In this document: positions 45,182 through 56,959 of the stretch, in pieces
How the letters are laid out: the number at the start of each line of letters is the position of its first letter
How positions within the stretch are numbered: position 1 is the stretch's first letter
Source of the DNA: Hsuehochloa calcarea
Lineage: Eukaryota > Streptophyta > Magnoliopsida > Poales > Poaceae
Direction: 5' to 3'
NCBI GenBank assembly: GCA_036346395.1
Contig: CM070594.1
Coordinates: 27,375,385 to 27,439,384 of the forward strand
Length of the DNA stretch: 64,000 nt
Notes under the pieces: generated by a model
The model's input: the letters and a program-made list of their open reading frames with translations, nothing else
Database searches by the model: none
What the model was told of the DNA's origin: nothing
Position numbers and translations under genes: made by a program

Positions 45182-47055
45182 ATGGCAGAGGCACCGTCTT
45201 CGCCGCCGTCAGCGACGTCGCCAAATGCGTCTGGATCTCCGATCAAGGTGGTACGTAGGCGAGATGGCAGAGGAATCTCCAAATTGCCCCTGGGCCGCAT
45301 GATGATCACGGAGGTCAGTGACGTCGGGGTCCCGCTGAGTCCCAAAAAGCAAACGCGAGATTCCGACCGTCTGAGTGGTACTTGCAAGGAACGGTCCCCA
45401 TCACCACCCCATCCCGAAGTCTCGGACGGATGTACAGAGAGACCAGCCAGGACTGAATTTTCGCCTCGCTCACTTTCCCCGGCGCACTGCACGTGTGCGA
45501 TGGCACGCGCTGCTCGCGATGTGCCACGCGTGGAGGAGCTTCAAGAGCATGCTTGTCACGCAGTACGTGAACACGGGTCAGACGCCCTTCACGATATATC
45601 ATTTCTTATCGCGGGATACATGGGACGCCTTCGTGCAGATGAAGACGACGGCCGAATTTCAGGAGCAAAGTGCGGTGCACAGAGCTCTCCAGGCACAAAA
45701 CACTCACCCCACGCACTCGCACCACTGGTACGCTGTAAAGCCACGCAGTGGGCGGCAGAGGACGAGACCGCTGCCCGACCGTTTGCTGAGATCTCAGACG
45801 AGCGCGCTCGAGCCTGGTTAAGAGCAAGGGCATCAGCTACGTCTTCGGACAGCATCTCTTTCACAAACCCGGCAGACGAGGTAGTGTCTCAACGCCTGGT
45901 AAATTTGTCAAACCACTTAATTGTTAATAAGTCCATAACTTCATAGTGTCTATAATAACATGATGTCCTCTTGCAGAAAGCATTGACTTCGTGTCTTCCC
46001 AAGGTTCCTTCGAAGTAGACAGGGAGAACGATGTACTATCTACGGCCCTGGGAAATAAGGAGCACCCGGGTCGCACACGAGGCGTTGGGGTTTATGTACC
46101 TTGGAGGGATGGATTCCCACACAACGCCGACACATATAGGAGTAGGAAGAGATCCAAGGACCAGCACGACGCTCGGTTGGAACAAGTGATTAATGAAAAA
46201 TTTCAAGAACAAATAACAAACTTGCAGAACCAAGTAAATCAACTCATGCAGGTGCAAGCCGCCCCTGTTAATTTGGGAGCAAGTCCTCCTCGACATCGGA
46301 GTAGCCGCGGCCCACACATACTCGACATGACGACGTGCAATTACCGATCGACGACATCGAGGTAATGTACATCTCTGGAATGGTCAAAAGATAGACCTAT
46401 AGGACGCCTTAGCTAATTGTGTACCGTTTTGTAGGAGCCGACGCCCTGCAAGCTCAAGTGAGGATGGTTGGGTCGATTCCTATTAAGGTTGGGCGGGGTA
46501 TGGTGTATCCATACCAGGAAGGGGTAGTGCAGCACGGTGTCCAGCTAGCGCAGGGTTACGCCAGGGTGCAGGTGGACATGGTACATGATAATTTCATAGC
46601 CATCCCGCTGGAGATTCCCCCGAACGAAAAAAATCATAACACTAGGGGATGCCACGCACACTTTTATCCAGTGGCCCAAGAAGGACATCGCACTGGACCC
46701 TTTAGTGACGCGATATCGACAGGACCCTGCCTCTCCAATAGGACCCTCGATGAGTCCGCCTCAACCAAATCTTCAGAAGGCCGCCACATCGCTTCCCGTC
46801 GAGAAGACGGCGAAGGGATAAGAAAAGCGTGTCACCATATCGGTCCCTGAGGCGTCTCACGGGAAGACGTCCCTCAGCCACCTCCTTAAGGAGAAATCGA
46901 AATCGAAGAACATTAAGGCACCTCATAAACCCGTGATATACTCCCTCGGAAGTCTGTTGGTCTCCGGCGTAGAAATAAAGAGCTCAGGGGTAGCTTGTCA
47001 AGCTTTGCATGATTGATACTTGCGCAAGACCCGAGAGGAGGGGGCCATATTGGAA
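45182..47055 (+). pseudogene. CACTA Transposase_24 (Ptta/En/Spm) gene, N-terminal part
   Basis: ATG 45182 (MAEAPSSPPSATSPN). The PF03004 core, in a shifted frame at about 45520-45715, is WRSFKSMLVTQYVNTGQTPFTIYHFLSRDTWDAFVQMKTTAEFQEQSAVHRALQAQNTHP. After an intron (about 45898-45976), exon 2 has VLSTALGNKEHPGRTRGVGVYVPWRDGF and a coiled coil, LEQVINEKFQEQITNLQNQVNQLM. After a second intron (46366-46434) come VQHGVQLAQGYARVQVDMVHDNFIAIPLEIPPNE and FIQWPKKDIALD. A degraded YSLGSLLVSG...LHD segment reaches 47054, where retroelement sequence starts. The C-terminal ULP1-like part is at 60365-61290. Similar proteins accompany TNP2 in grass CACTA elements. Several frameshifts mark it as a pseudogene. 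Confidence 0.85.
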
Positions 47056-47570
47056 TCACCATTGACTATGGCATCTGGTACTCTTCCTCTTCTTGTCTAT
47101 CTCTTAGAGCTTTCTCCGATGCACTTTGTCGGGTCAGAGGATAGATAGGAAGAGCACTTCCGCACTTGCCAATTCATTGGCACTTCTCTCGCCTCCGGTC
47201 GCCGAGGAAGCAATCCGGTGTTGCGCACCCACCGCAGAGGCCGAGCACGCTGTCGCACCGATTCTGTCGTAGCCAAGTGCTTTGATGGTCTCGACCTGCA
47301 GATTTTGGGTTATCTATCGATCGCGTTCCACTCTTTTGTGATAACACGTCACGATTTGCATTGCCAAGAACCCAAAGCAACATTCTCGACCAAGCATATT
47401 GATATCGATATCACTTTCTTAGAGACCATGTAGAGAAAGGTGACATTGTGCTCCAGCTTGTAGAGAGTGAGCACCAGCTGGTGATATCTTCACTAAGCCT
47501 CCGGATGCCTCTCGGTTTTGACTTTATGGGAGAGCTTAGTGGTTTGTCCTTACGGATCACTTGTGAGGGG
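47056..47570 (+). pseudogene. Partial copia RNase H of the truncated left unit
   Basis: Starts abruptly at ACCATTGACTATGGCAT (matching 56439 onward). It keeps copia RNase H blocks in several frames, such as CQFIGTSLAS, SKQAY-HID and a terminal FVESEHQL-like segment (about 47455-47480). Everything upstream in pol is missing. Confidence 0.78.
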
Positions 47571-49327
47571 AGCTTTGTGCTACTATCATTATATTATATT
47601 ATATTATATTATATTATATTACACTCTTACTCCTTTCTCGTTACATTTCTTTTAATATTTCGGTCAAGTCCTTCCAAAGATAGGTTAGAGTGGTTCTCTT
47701 GCCACATTGCTTTGATCGCTACTTCTTGTCTTGTGCTTCTAGGATGTCGCTTATTAGTCGTCTCTTCCTCTCTAAGTAGAGCTTACTCACTTCTTATAGG
47801 TTCTAGCAGGGTCTGGCCACCCTTGGGTAGACAGGGATGTTGTTTGCTCCTTAGTGTATGAGTTGATCACCGATAGTCCTAGAATCATATGGGGTAGATA
47901 AGAACCTCGTCTGAGCGATAGTTTTCTATATCTTTCTATGCTCTAAAGGACTGCCTTTTCTGTTTTACTTATCAGATTCTCGTTTTTGTTCCTTTGGTTC
48001 AGGGGAAGTTATTCTTGGTTATTCCATACTCTTAATTTTGTCAAAACTCAACCTGAATTAAAAGATGCATCTCATTCTGAAGGGAATCTGGATTTTTGAG
48101 CATTTCATTCCGCATTGCATTATAATCAAATGGAGCCTTGTTTATTATCCCTTATGATATGTTTTCACTGTTTTACATCTTGCCATGATTTATGCTAAAC
48201 TGCTAGATCTATCATGAGTTTTTATGTGTAGTTTAGTCTTTGCCATGCTAAGGTGTTTAAAAATGCTAAACTTGAATTAAAATCTTGTCATGATAGCTCT
48301 TGAGACTAGTCTGGTTGAAGCTATCCTGTTATGATATTCGCCATGTCAAGTAGGCTGAGTTGAATCTTGTATCTCCTTTGAACTTTTGAGTAAGCAATGT
48401 TAATTTATTAAGAAATTTGACTTCTCTTTAAATCGCTGGTCTAAAAACTTCAAAAGAAAAATGATCCCTTTTGTGCGAAAAAACTGATCTCACCAAATCT
48501 TTCTCATGAGACTGTTTGCCATTGCACTAGGCATGAACTCGGGAAGCCTTGGATGACCTAAGATCACCTCCTTAAGTCTCATTGCTTGGAGTGGTCGATA
48601 AGGCTTGGGATCTAGCACATGGCTAAGATTTGAAAAAAAAAAATTGGTTGAAGCTTAGGAGGCAGTTGTGGATGGCACCTAGTCCAGAGCTTGCTTTACT
48701 AAGATAAAACCATAAAGAGCTTTCAGAAAAAGAAAAATATGCTAAAATTGCTTAAAAGGACCAAGTTCTGGATAAAATGAGTCTTTCTTCAACTGGTAGC
48801 ACTCTAAACTGTTCGATATGAGTCTTCTTGGTTCAACTTAGATTATTTGACATGGCTTGTATCATCCTTGGATATTTTTAGCTAGACTTCAATCTTGGCT
48901 TATTTAACTGGCTAAAGAATTGGATCATTAATCAGATTATGGACCTTCTGTCTTAGCTTTTATATACATCAATAGTCATGATCTTGATAGCATTCTTCTG
49001 TGTTATGGCTTGGTATAATACTCTAATAGTCATTTTGGATAATCTACATGGCTCCTATTGCTTAAAATGAACATCATATAGTCTTTTCCTCCTTTTTCTA
49101 CATATTGATGATTTTATTGCCAAAGGGGGAGAATTTTTGTGAGAAAAAGCCTTCTGGAGAAAAGCCTTGAGTTTTGTGCGAAAATTGCTCTTTCATCTCA
49201 TCTCAAGTCTTTCTCTTTTGTCAACTTGGTCTTGAGCTTAACTACTCTTGTTTAGACCTTGGTTGATCAGAAACTCAAACTCATCTTATGCTTTTTGCAT
49301 TGTCAACATACTCATCAAGGGGGAGAT
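47571..49327 (+). other. SIRE-like 3' spacer and PPT, left copy
   Basis: Contains a TATAT-type pentanucleotide run (about 47590-47620), then 1.7 kb without an ORF, then the polypurine tract ATCAAGGGGGAGAT (49314-49327). It is nearly base-for-base the same as 56960-58723. Confidence 0.75.
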
Positions 49328-50943
49328 TGAGAGACCATGTGAGAGGTCCTCCACTCTGAGTGATGAGTATTTGACAAGTGTGTTGATTAGATTGAGAGTT
49401 GAGTTTTCGGTTTGGTCTGTTTCTGGGCTGAGTCAGGAAAATCGGAACTACCGCTGTGTATGGAGCGGAAGTTCCGATAAATCGGAACTACCGGTGTTGG
49501 AAATAGGAACTTCCGTTTTATCTGGGTTTTGGTCTCGGCCGAAGGAAATCGGAACTTCCGCACAAGGTAGCGAGTGTCCGATAATACCGACATTGAGTGT
49601 TCTCTCGAGATACCTAATCGGAATTAAATATCCGAAAGTCGGTTGTTCGGATATCGAAGTACCGCAGTTGTTGAGCGCGAACTTCCGATAATCTCGACAG
49701 CGCGGATAGTTCGAAATCGAACTTCCGCTGTGGTAAATCGCGAACTTCCGATTGTGTCCGTAATCGCGTAGAAGATTATTTTGTGATTTTGATCTTGTAT
49801 GAGTTTGAGTCTTATACAAATGTTGATGCTATGTTAGTGTGCAATGCTATGTGATGTGTTTTTGCGTGTTGACCGCAGGCATCAAGATGGAGTCGTGGCG
49901 AGACACGTGGATCGGACTAGGCGCAGGAGGCGCTGAGGTCGAACGGCCGGGATGTGTCAAGACGGCGTGAATCTTGAAGCGGTTGTAGTCGTGCACAACA
50001 AGGTGTACGGAGGCTTCCGTAAGGTGCGCAAGGGGCGAAGGGTCTTTTCGCAGCGCGGCAAAAGTGTAGGCGGTTCCGCTCGGTGTAGCGGGCTTAATGG
50101 GTTGGAGGCCCATTAGCAAAGGCTATAAATAGGGAGAACCTCGGAGATAGGGTTAGACTTTTGGAGAGAAAATTAGGTTAGCTCTAGAAAAGGATTTGTT
50201 TTGCTTTTTGAGAGCTAGTTGAGAGGAGAGTATGAACTCAAACCTATTGTAATCATTCCTCTTTGCTACCTCTGTAATCCATGTTTTAATCCAATGAAAT
50301 CTGAGGTTTCGATTATTTGATTTTGCAACTCTCTCTCTCTGCTCATGTTGAATATCTAGGGTTTTGGCATATCTTTTGATTCGCTTTTATGAGATAGCAT
50401 GAAACTTCATATCTAGAATCATTTTGGTATTGCTATTACTTCCTCAAAGTTTCATGCTCTAAGAATCGAGAATCTCGCTTATCATTGGTTTTGGTCTTTC
50501 TTGCCCCTTCTTCAAGAAATCCGCTTTTGGTTCGATTATTGAATCTTTGGTTGCGATTCTCTCCATAAGGTCAAGATGGTGTTTAGGATGATGTCCTGTA
50601 AAACTTGACCCGAGAAGAGCATTCAAGATTAAGTAGTTTGATTTTGGGCAAAACCCGAGCGCTCGTTTCTTCGATCGATAATCGAGCTTCCGATTTTATG
50701 CAATGAAGTATCATAGCGGAACTTCCGCGATATACATCGCGGAACTACGCAGCGGAACTTCCGCAATCTCGCCTCTAACTTCCGATTTCCGTAAGAACAA
50801 CTGAAACTTGTTTTTGTTATTTGATCTTGCTTCATTTACTTTCTTTAGATCTTTAGAGATCTTTGTAGGTGGTTTTATATACAAGAAGGGGAGTATTAAT
50901 TTTAGGCACCATTCACCCCCTCTGCTGCCATTTCGGTCCTTCA
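49328..50943 (+). repeat. Internal (first) LTR of the SIRE-like compound
   Basis: Starts TGAGAGACCATGTGAGAGG and ends TTTCGGTCCTTCA. TATA box TATAAATA at 50124-50131. CGGAA-N-TTCCG palindromes cluster at 49440-49745 (U3) and 50690-50790. PBS follows directly. Confidence 0.9.
50124..50131 (+). promoter_or_regulatory. TATA box of SIRE-like LTR
   Basis: TATAAATA in GGCTATAAATAGGGAG; the same site is at 59529-59536 in the other LTR. Confidence 0.6.
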
Positions 50944-50945
50944 AT

Positions 50946-50959
50946 TGGTATCGAGCCGG
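50946..50959 (+). other. Primer-binding site (tRNA-Met type)
   Basis: TGGTATCGAGCCGG two bases after the LTR end. It fixes plus orientation and shows that the LTR is 1.6 kb and not the whole 3.9-kb duplicated segment. Confidence 0.88.
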
Positions 50960-50999
50960 TTAGCTCTTCTTGATAGATCTTAACCTATTCGGTTGAGCC

Positions 51000-51999
51000 A
51001 TGGCAACTGACAAGTATTCCACCAAGCCTCCGCTTTTGATGGTCCGGATTACCCTTCCGAAGAGCCGAATGGAAACTTACATCCGTGCTCGTGGGTATGC
51101 CATCCGGAGAAAGGTGAAGGTTAGATTTGTCGCTCTCGCCGATGAGAACATCAATGCCGGAAACATGGCCGATGTTGAGGCAAATGCTAAGGCAAGGAAC
51201 ATAATCATTCGTGGTTTAAGCGTATGAGTTTGATCGTATTTCTCATTTGATTTACGCCACGACATCCGGGTGACCTCGATGCATACCATGAGGGCACCAC
51301 TCGATTAAGACGGTTAGACAAGACCAGTTCAAGCGTGAATACAAGAAATTTGAGATGCTTGTCGGGCGAATCTCTTGACGAGTGCTTTTCGCTTTCACAA
51401 GATTTTGAGCAACCTCCGAGCGGTCGGTCTTACATACCCCGACTCGGATAACGCCGATGATGCTTTCGCACTTGATCTTCGTGTTTGGGAGATGAAAGTG
51501 ACTACCATCAAAGATAGCACGGACCTTCGACTCGACTCTTGATGCGCTTTACTCGCCTCAAGACTCACGAGATTGACATTGTCTCTCAAGGTCGAAGTCA
51601 CAATGATGGCTTTAGTCACCGATCCCACTTCGGATCTTCTTCGAGTCGACACGTGGGTTCTCCTAGTCGCTCGTGACATAACCGATGATCGCTAGAGCGA
51701 CTTGAGGATGAACAGCTAGCCCTCCTAGCTCTAAGTTTTCCCATGCTTACAAGAGGAGGAGGGATGGTAAAAGAGGAGGTCCTGTGATTTGTTTCGAGTG
51801 TGGTGGCCCCAACCACATCCGAGCAAACCGTCCCAAGCTTGGGAAGGGCAAAGGTGACTATGGCGGTCCAAGCAAGAACGACTACATCGACAAGAACCGC
51901 AACACGAAGCCCTCAAAGACTGATCAAGGCAAGAAGAAGTTCCGCAACTTTGGGAAGGCAAAGAAGTTGCTCCATCGCGCCCTCACCGCCTCGATTTAA
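51000..51999 (+). pseudogene. Copia gag of SIRE-like element
   Basis: ATG 51000 (MATDKYSTKPP), with SRMETYIRARGYAI and FVALADENINAGNMADVEANAKARNIIIRGLS, then a shifted frame with YHEGTTR, QFKREYKKFEMLVGESLDE and the usual copia gag helices to about 51560. The zinc knuckle is CFECGGPNHIRANRPK at about 51787-51835; its last Cys reads Arg (CGT) in an AACCGT context. A Lys/Gly-rich tail follows. Frameshifts occur near 51040, 51222, 51370 and 51530. The product would be the particle protein. Confidence 0.82.
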
Positions 52000-53450
52000 C
52001 CGGACACCACGAGGTGGAGGGTGGAGTGACGATGATGGGAAGGACGATCATGATCCCAAGGACGACGGCAACTTCTCCTAAGATGTGCTTCATGGCCTCT
52101 GGGCGAATCGAGCGACAATGAGCCGATCTGACTCGGATGAGGTTAGTCCCACTTATGACCAGCTTAATGATGCTTTTCTTAAGCTAGGTAGATTCCATGC
52201 TAAGTCTAGGCTAAGTGTCTTTGGGTTGGAGAAGGAAGTAGCTAGACTATCACGGAGCTTACTTTACTTACATCCGCTCCCTCCCGTGATGAATGTGACA
52301 CATGTCAGTGCTTTGATTGATGATATGGATAAACTAAGGACCTTACATGATAGTGTGTCCTCTGAACTTGACATGATTAAGGTAGAAAACATTAGCCTTC
52401 TTGTTGAATTAGAGATGAGTAGGGTAGCACCTCCTTCATCCACTACTGTTGAGGCTACTGCTTGCACCTCATGTGAGGTTAAGGACAATTCGTTTAGAGG
52501 TCTTTATACCTTGTTGCTTGATCTGCCTGAAACTTGTGAAAATTGTAATAATCTCAAGATGAACCTAAAACAGGCAGATCACAAAATTGTCAATTTCAAG
52601 TCGCGCTTACTAGAGCCTATTGTTTCTTGTTTAAACCGCCCTAAGTTAATCAATTTGAACTAGAATCAGATTCAAGCGGCTTCAAGAAATGATTGATCAC
52701 AAGAATAAATTGGCTCAAGATGCTTCTAAGGACCTTGTTAGCTCACCATGCAATCATTGTTATAAACTAAAATGTGATTTGGTTGCCTTGGATGAAAAAT
52801 GTGTGAAGCTAACTAAGGACCTTCTAGAGACACAATCATCTGCTTGTATTGTGTGTGCTGGGAAGAAGTCTAAGGGTTTGGTAGAGACGCCTAGCAACGT
52901 GAACCAATCTGCTAGCAAGAGGATCTGCCCCCAAAGTCTACCAGGCGTGCACAAGCCAATCTTTCCTCTCGCTGTTGGTTCTTCTTCTCGCTCCCTTACC
53001 TTCTCGCCGTCCCTTCTTCCCCTCGCTCTTCTTGCACTCTCTCTTTCTGGAGTGTCAAGATCTTATGAACACTCTCGAGAGGTTTGTAGGAGGCAAGAAG
53101 AAGCTCAATCTCATTCTAGACAAATCTAAAATTTGCAGATTTAATCGTGGTCTAGGATATGATATCCAGAGGATATGAGGAAGCATCCACCGTCGTGCTC
53201 AAAACCATAGCACTGTGTGTGATCAAAACTAAGCCCAGGGTCGAGAAAGTCAATTTTAAGTCAGCGGGTTTTGTTCAAAGGATTTCGACAAAGAAGGTGA
53301 TTCCACCGCAGCTTCGCCCTCGTAAGGCGAAGTATCATTGCACCTTCATCGTAAAGATGGACATTTAGTTGATCATTGCTTCAGCGCGCCAAGATCGCGT
53401 AGAGACCGTGTTGAGTCTCTTAGGCACATTCGTGGTCACCCTGCATCTTG
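52000..53450 (+). pseudogene. Extended coiled-coil region between gag and integrase
   Basis: 52085-52663 is open for 192 codons (YDQLNDAFLKLGRFHAKSRLSVFGLEKEVARLS, IDDMDKLRTLHDSVSSELDMIKVENISLLVELEMS, TCENCNNLKMNLKQADHKIV). 52689-53130 continues (CNHCYKLKCDLVALDEKCVKLTKDLLE, then a Cys pair and a Ser-rich stretch). A second zinc-knuckle-like HCTF...KDGHLVDHCF occurs near 53335-53390 in a shifted frame. It is the same kind of region as 30701-32560 in the minus-strand element. Function unknown. Confidence 0.7.
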
Positions 53451-53929
53451 AGTGCACCTAAGACCAACACGAGGTCTAGATTTGTTCCATCCGATGATTT
53501 TGGGCAAGATCGAGGACTTGGTTTTTCCGAAGTTTTCGATTTTCGTCCTCATGCTCCCTTTGGTCGTAACTCCGCCGCCCCGAGGGTAGATCTCGCTTTT
53601 CCTTTCGAGATAGCTACTCATGGCGAGATCAAGATGTTATCGCACTTCGACTTGCTCTCCCATAGCAATGGATCCAAAGAACAGTCGAGATCTTTGACTT
53701 GTTGAGTGACAGAGCGCGAGGGTAGATAGAGGTCGGTCCTTGCTTGACTACTTCATCTGCTCGCGTGTTACTCAAGATTGGGTGCCAAAATCACTCGCTG
53801 ATTCACCCCAAGATCGAGACTTTACTGCTTGACTCGTGGTCGCGGCCGGGAAGGAAAGGTCCGGATTGTAGACTCCGGTTGTTCACGCTATATGACCGTG
53901 AGTCCTGCTGGTTTTCTTCCCTAGCCGCG

Positions 53930-55380
53930 CTCCTGTGATGAGACGATCACCTTTGGAGATGCTTCATTTGGGCGCGTCATCGCTAAAGGTAAAGTGAGCA
54001 TTAATAATTCCTTTATTTTGAAAGATGTTGCCTTAGTAAGTAAGCCGCAGATAATCGCTTTCGCCTCTCCACTTATGATGAGCGGTTATGAGGTGAGCTT
54101 TAAGAAAACAATTGCAAAATTCTTGATTCTTCTGTAGTCTAGTTTATGGATTTCTCGGTATGGGAGGATCTTTTGTGCTGATTTTTCCGAGTCTTCCGTG
54201 ATCCTCTCAGGTGTTTAGTAGCTTCTGAATCCCATGATCTGACTTTCTGGCATAGGAGACTTGGTCATATAGGATTTGATCATCTGACCCGAGTTAGCGG
54301 CCACGATCTCATTCGTGGTTTGCCAAACTCAAAATGGTCAAGGATCTTGTTTGTGCTCCTTGCCGCACGGCAAAATGGTTGCCGCTTCACATCCTCCATT
54401 CTAAAGACTATGACAGATGCACGTGTCAATCGCCCATATGGACACATGAGGACCGGCTAGAGTGCAATCGAGGGAGGAAAGTGGTACGCACTTGTCGTGG
54501 TCGATGACTTCTCGAGGTATTCTTGGGTGTTTTTCTTAGCCTCAAGGATGAGACGCTTACTCTTTTTCGTGGTCTTTTAGTAGGCTTTCTGTTGAGCTCC
54601 CGGGTGCATTACGAGCAATTCAGACCGATAATGGCACCGAGTTCAAGAATTCCTACTTTGAGAGTTTTGTGGTGAGACAAGTGTAGAGCACCGCCTCGCC
54701 TCCATACGCCCCCAACAAAATGGCGTTGTGGAGAGGAAGAACCGCACCTTGGTCGAGATGGCGGGACGATGCTTGATGAGTACTCTACACCTAGGAAGTT
54801 TTGGTGAGGCAATTGCTCGCTTGTCATGTTTCTATGAGTTTTTCTTCTGCACTCTTGCATCGCACTTCTTATGAGTTGAGATATGGGCGAAACCCAGTCC
54901 TCGCATTTTCGTGTGTTTGGTTGCAAGTGTTTTATTCTCAAGTCCGGGAACCTAGATAAGTTCGAGTCACGATCTTGTGATGGGATCTTTCCGGGTTACT
55001 CGACTTCTTCTCGTGCCTATAGAGTCCAGAATCTGCGAGTCTAGTAAATTGTTAGAGACTCGTGAGGTGACCTTCGATGAGGCCACCGGGACTAGGCCTC
55101 GATATCTCGTGTTCTTTAGAGCGATCGAGTCCATCTTTGTGGACGAAGAGGAAGACGGAGATGAAGGTTGTCTACCCGATCCAGCTTCTTCCTCCTCCTC
55201 TTGAGGTGCCTTCTTCCACCGCACTCGAGGAGATCGCCCTTACCTTCGCTTCTTCCGAAGCTAGTGGCTCTGCTCCTATCTCATCCGATCATGAGGTAGA
55301 GGCCACTTCTTCATCTCACCCCGACCTCCAAGACACATTCAAAAGGACCATCCTTCGAGCAGATAATTGAGACCTCTTGA
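53930..55380 (+). pseudogene. Copia pre-integrase and integrase
   Basis: Pre-integrase at about 53940-54320 (FKISNNSFILKDVALVSK-type sequence, FWHRRLGHIGFDHLTRVSG). The HHCC region is at 54250-54380 and the core at 54470-54770: WYALVVVDDFSRYSWVFFL, LRAIRTDNGTEFKNSYFES, QQNGVVERKNRTLVEMA. SYELRYGRNP and FRVFGCKCFILKSGNLDKFESRSCDGIF run from 54868 to 54985. A Pro/Ser/Glu linker (55080-55370) leads to RT. It would insert cDNA; frames are broken in at least six places. Confidence 0.83.
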
Positions 55381-56290
55381 GCGTGTCACACGCTCCAAAG
55401 TCGGCTTGTCTCTTTTCTGCTCCATTCTCGCCTTCGCGCCTCATTTGAGCCTAAAGATGTTTGTCATGCTCTATCCGACGAGTCTTGGACAAACGCTATG
55501 CATGAGGAGTTGGAAAACTTTGAAAGAAACAAGGTCCGGTCCTTGTTGAGCCCCTCAAGGTCACAATATCATTGGGACCAAATGGGTGTTCAAGAACAAG
55601 CAAAGTGAAGATGGGTTAGTCATTCAAACAAGGCTAGGCCGGTAGCTCGGGGTACTCTCAAGTTGAGGGTCTAGATTTCAAGAGACCTTTGCCCTCAGTA
55701 GCTAGACTTGAAGCCATTAGAATCTCGCTTGCCTTTGCGGCTTCTAAGGGTTTCAAGCTTTACAGATGGATGTCAAGAGTGCCTTCCTCAATGGCCTTAT
55801 TGAGGAAGAAGTCTATGTCGATGACCTCCGGTTTCGAGAACCCCAAATACCCTAACCATGTCTACAAGCTTTCCAAAGCTTTGTATGGACTCAAGCAGCT
55901 CCCTGAGCTTGGTATGAAAGGCTTAAGTCCTATCTCACGAGCCATGGTTTTGAGATGGGTAAAATTGACAAGACCTTGTTCATTCGCCGCCTTGGCACGA
56001 TCTTACGCTCGTCGGATCTATGTGGATGACATCATCTTTGGCGGCTCCTCACATACTCGTGTCTCGCTTTTACGATGTTATGAGCTCGAATTTGAGATGA
56101 GCATGATGGGTGAGTTGAGCTTCTTCCTTGGCTTCCAAATCAAACAGACTCGGAAGGTACTTTTCTTCATCAAGGCAAATACACTCGAGACCTCCCAGCG
56201 CTTCGACATGAATGATGGAAAGCCAATCAACTCCGATGGCATCTACAAATGCTCGGATCCGGATGAAGACGGCGAACTCGTTGACCAAAA
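55381..56290 (+). pseudogene. Copia reverse transcriptase
   Basis: Blocks in order, across three frames: WTNAMHEELENFERNKV-like (55480-55540), GTKWVFKNKQSEDG (55575-55615), ARLEAIRISLAFAASKGFKL (55700-55765), MDVKSAFLNGLIEEEVYV-like (55768-55825), YKLSKALYGLKQ (55862-55900), the catalytic YVDDIIFGG (56019-56045), and FEMSMMGELSFFLGFQIKQT (56090-56150). All RVT_2 landmarks are visible. Single-base frame changes between them prevent a continuous product. Confidence 0.87.
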
Positions 56291-56959
56291 GGAGTTCAGA
56301 GCATGATTGGCTCTCTCTTGTACCTCACGACCTCGAGACCGTACATACATTTTTCGTGTCTTTGTGCTCGGTTTGAGCTTCTCCTCGCAGATCTCATCGA
56401 CGAGCGGTGAAACGCATCTTTCGGTACCTTCGAGCTACCATTGACTATGGCATCCGTACTCTTCCTCTTCTTGTCTATCTCTTAGAGCTTTCTCCGATGC
56501 GACTTTGCCGGTCAGAGGATAGATAGGAAGAGCACTTCCGCACTTGCCAATTCATTGGCACTTCTCTCGCCTCCGGTCGCCGAGGAAGCAATCCGGTGTT
56601 GCGCATCCACCGCAGAGGCCGAGCACGTTGTCGCAGCCGATTCTTTGTAGCCAAGTGCTTTGGATGGTCTCGACCTGCAGGATTTTGGGTTATCTATCGA
56701 TTGCGCTCCACTCTTTTGTGATAACACGCCTGCGATTTGCATTACCAAGAACCCAAGGCAACATTCTCGGACCAAGCATATTGATATCGATATCACTTTC
56801 TTAGAGACCATGTAGAGAAGGTGACATTGTGCTCCAGCCAGGAGAGTGAGCACCGCTTGGCGATATCTTCACTAAGCCTCCGGATGCTTCTCTCGGTTTT
56901 GACTTTGGGAGAGCTTAGTGGTTTGTCCTTACGGACTGCTGTGAGGGGGAGCTTTGTGC
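56291..56959 (+). pseudogene. Copia RNase H
   Basis: Begins with SMIGSLLYLT-like sequence at 56300 and RAVKRIFRYL at about 56405, then TIDYGI and RNase H blocks (CQFIGTSLAS, EAEHV, FCDNTP, RTKHIDIDI) to about 56870. It is parallel to the partial copy at 47056-47570. Frameshifted at several points. Confidence 0.82.

Noticed and set aside
47056..50943. A 3.9-kb LTR (whole duplicated segment 47056-50943 / 56437-60364)
   Set aside because: The segment contains RNase H coding sequence and an internal polypurine tract, and TG follows that tract at 49328 and 58724. The true LTR is therefore about 1.6 kb and the rest is internal sequence of a tandem remnant.
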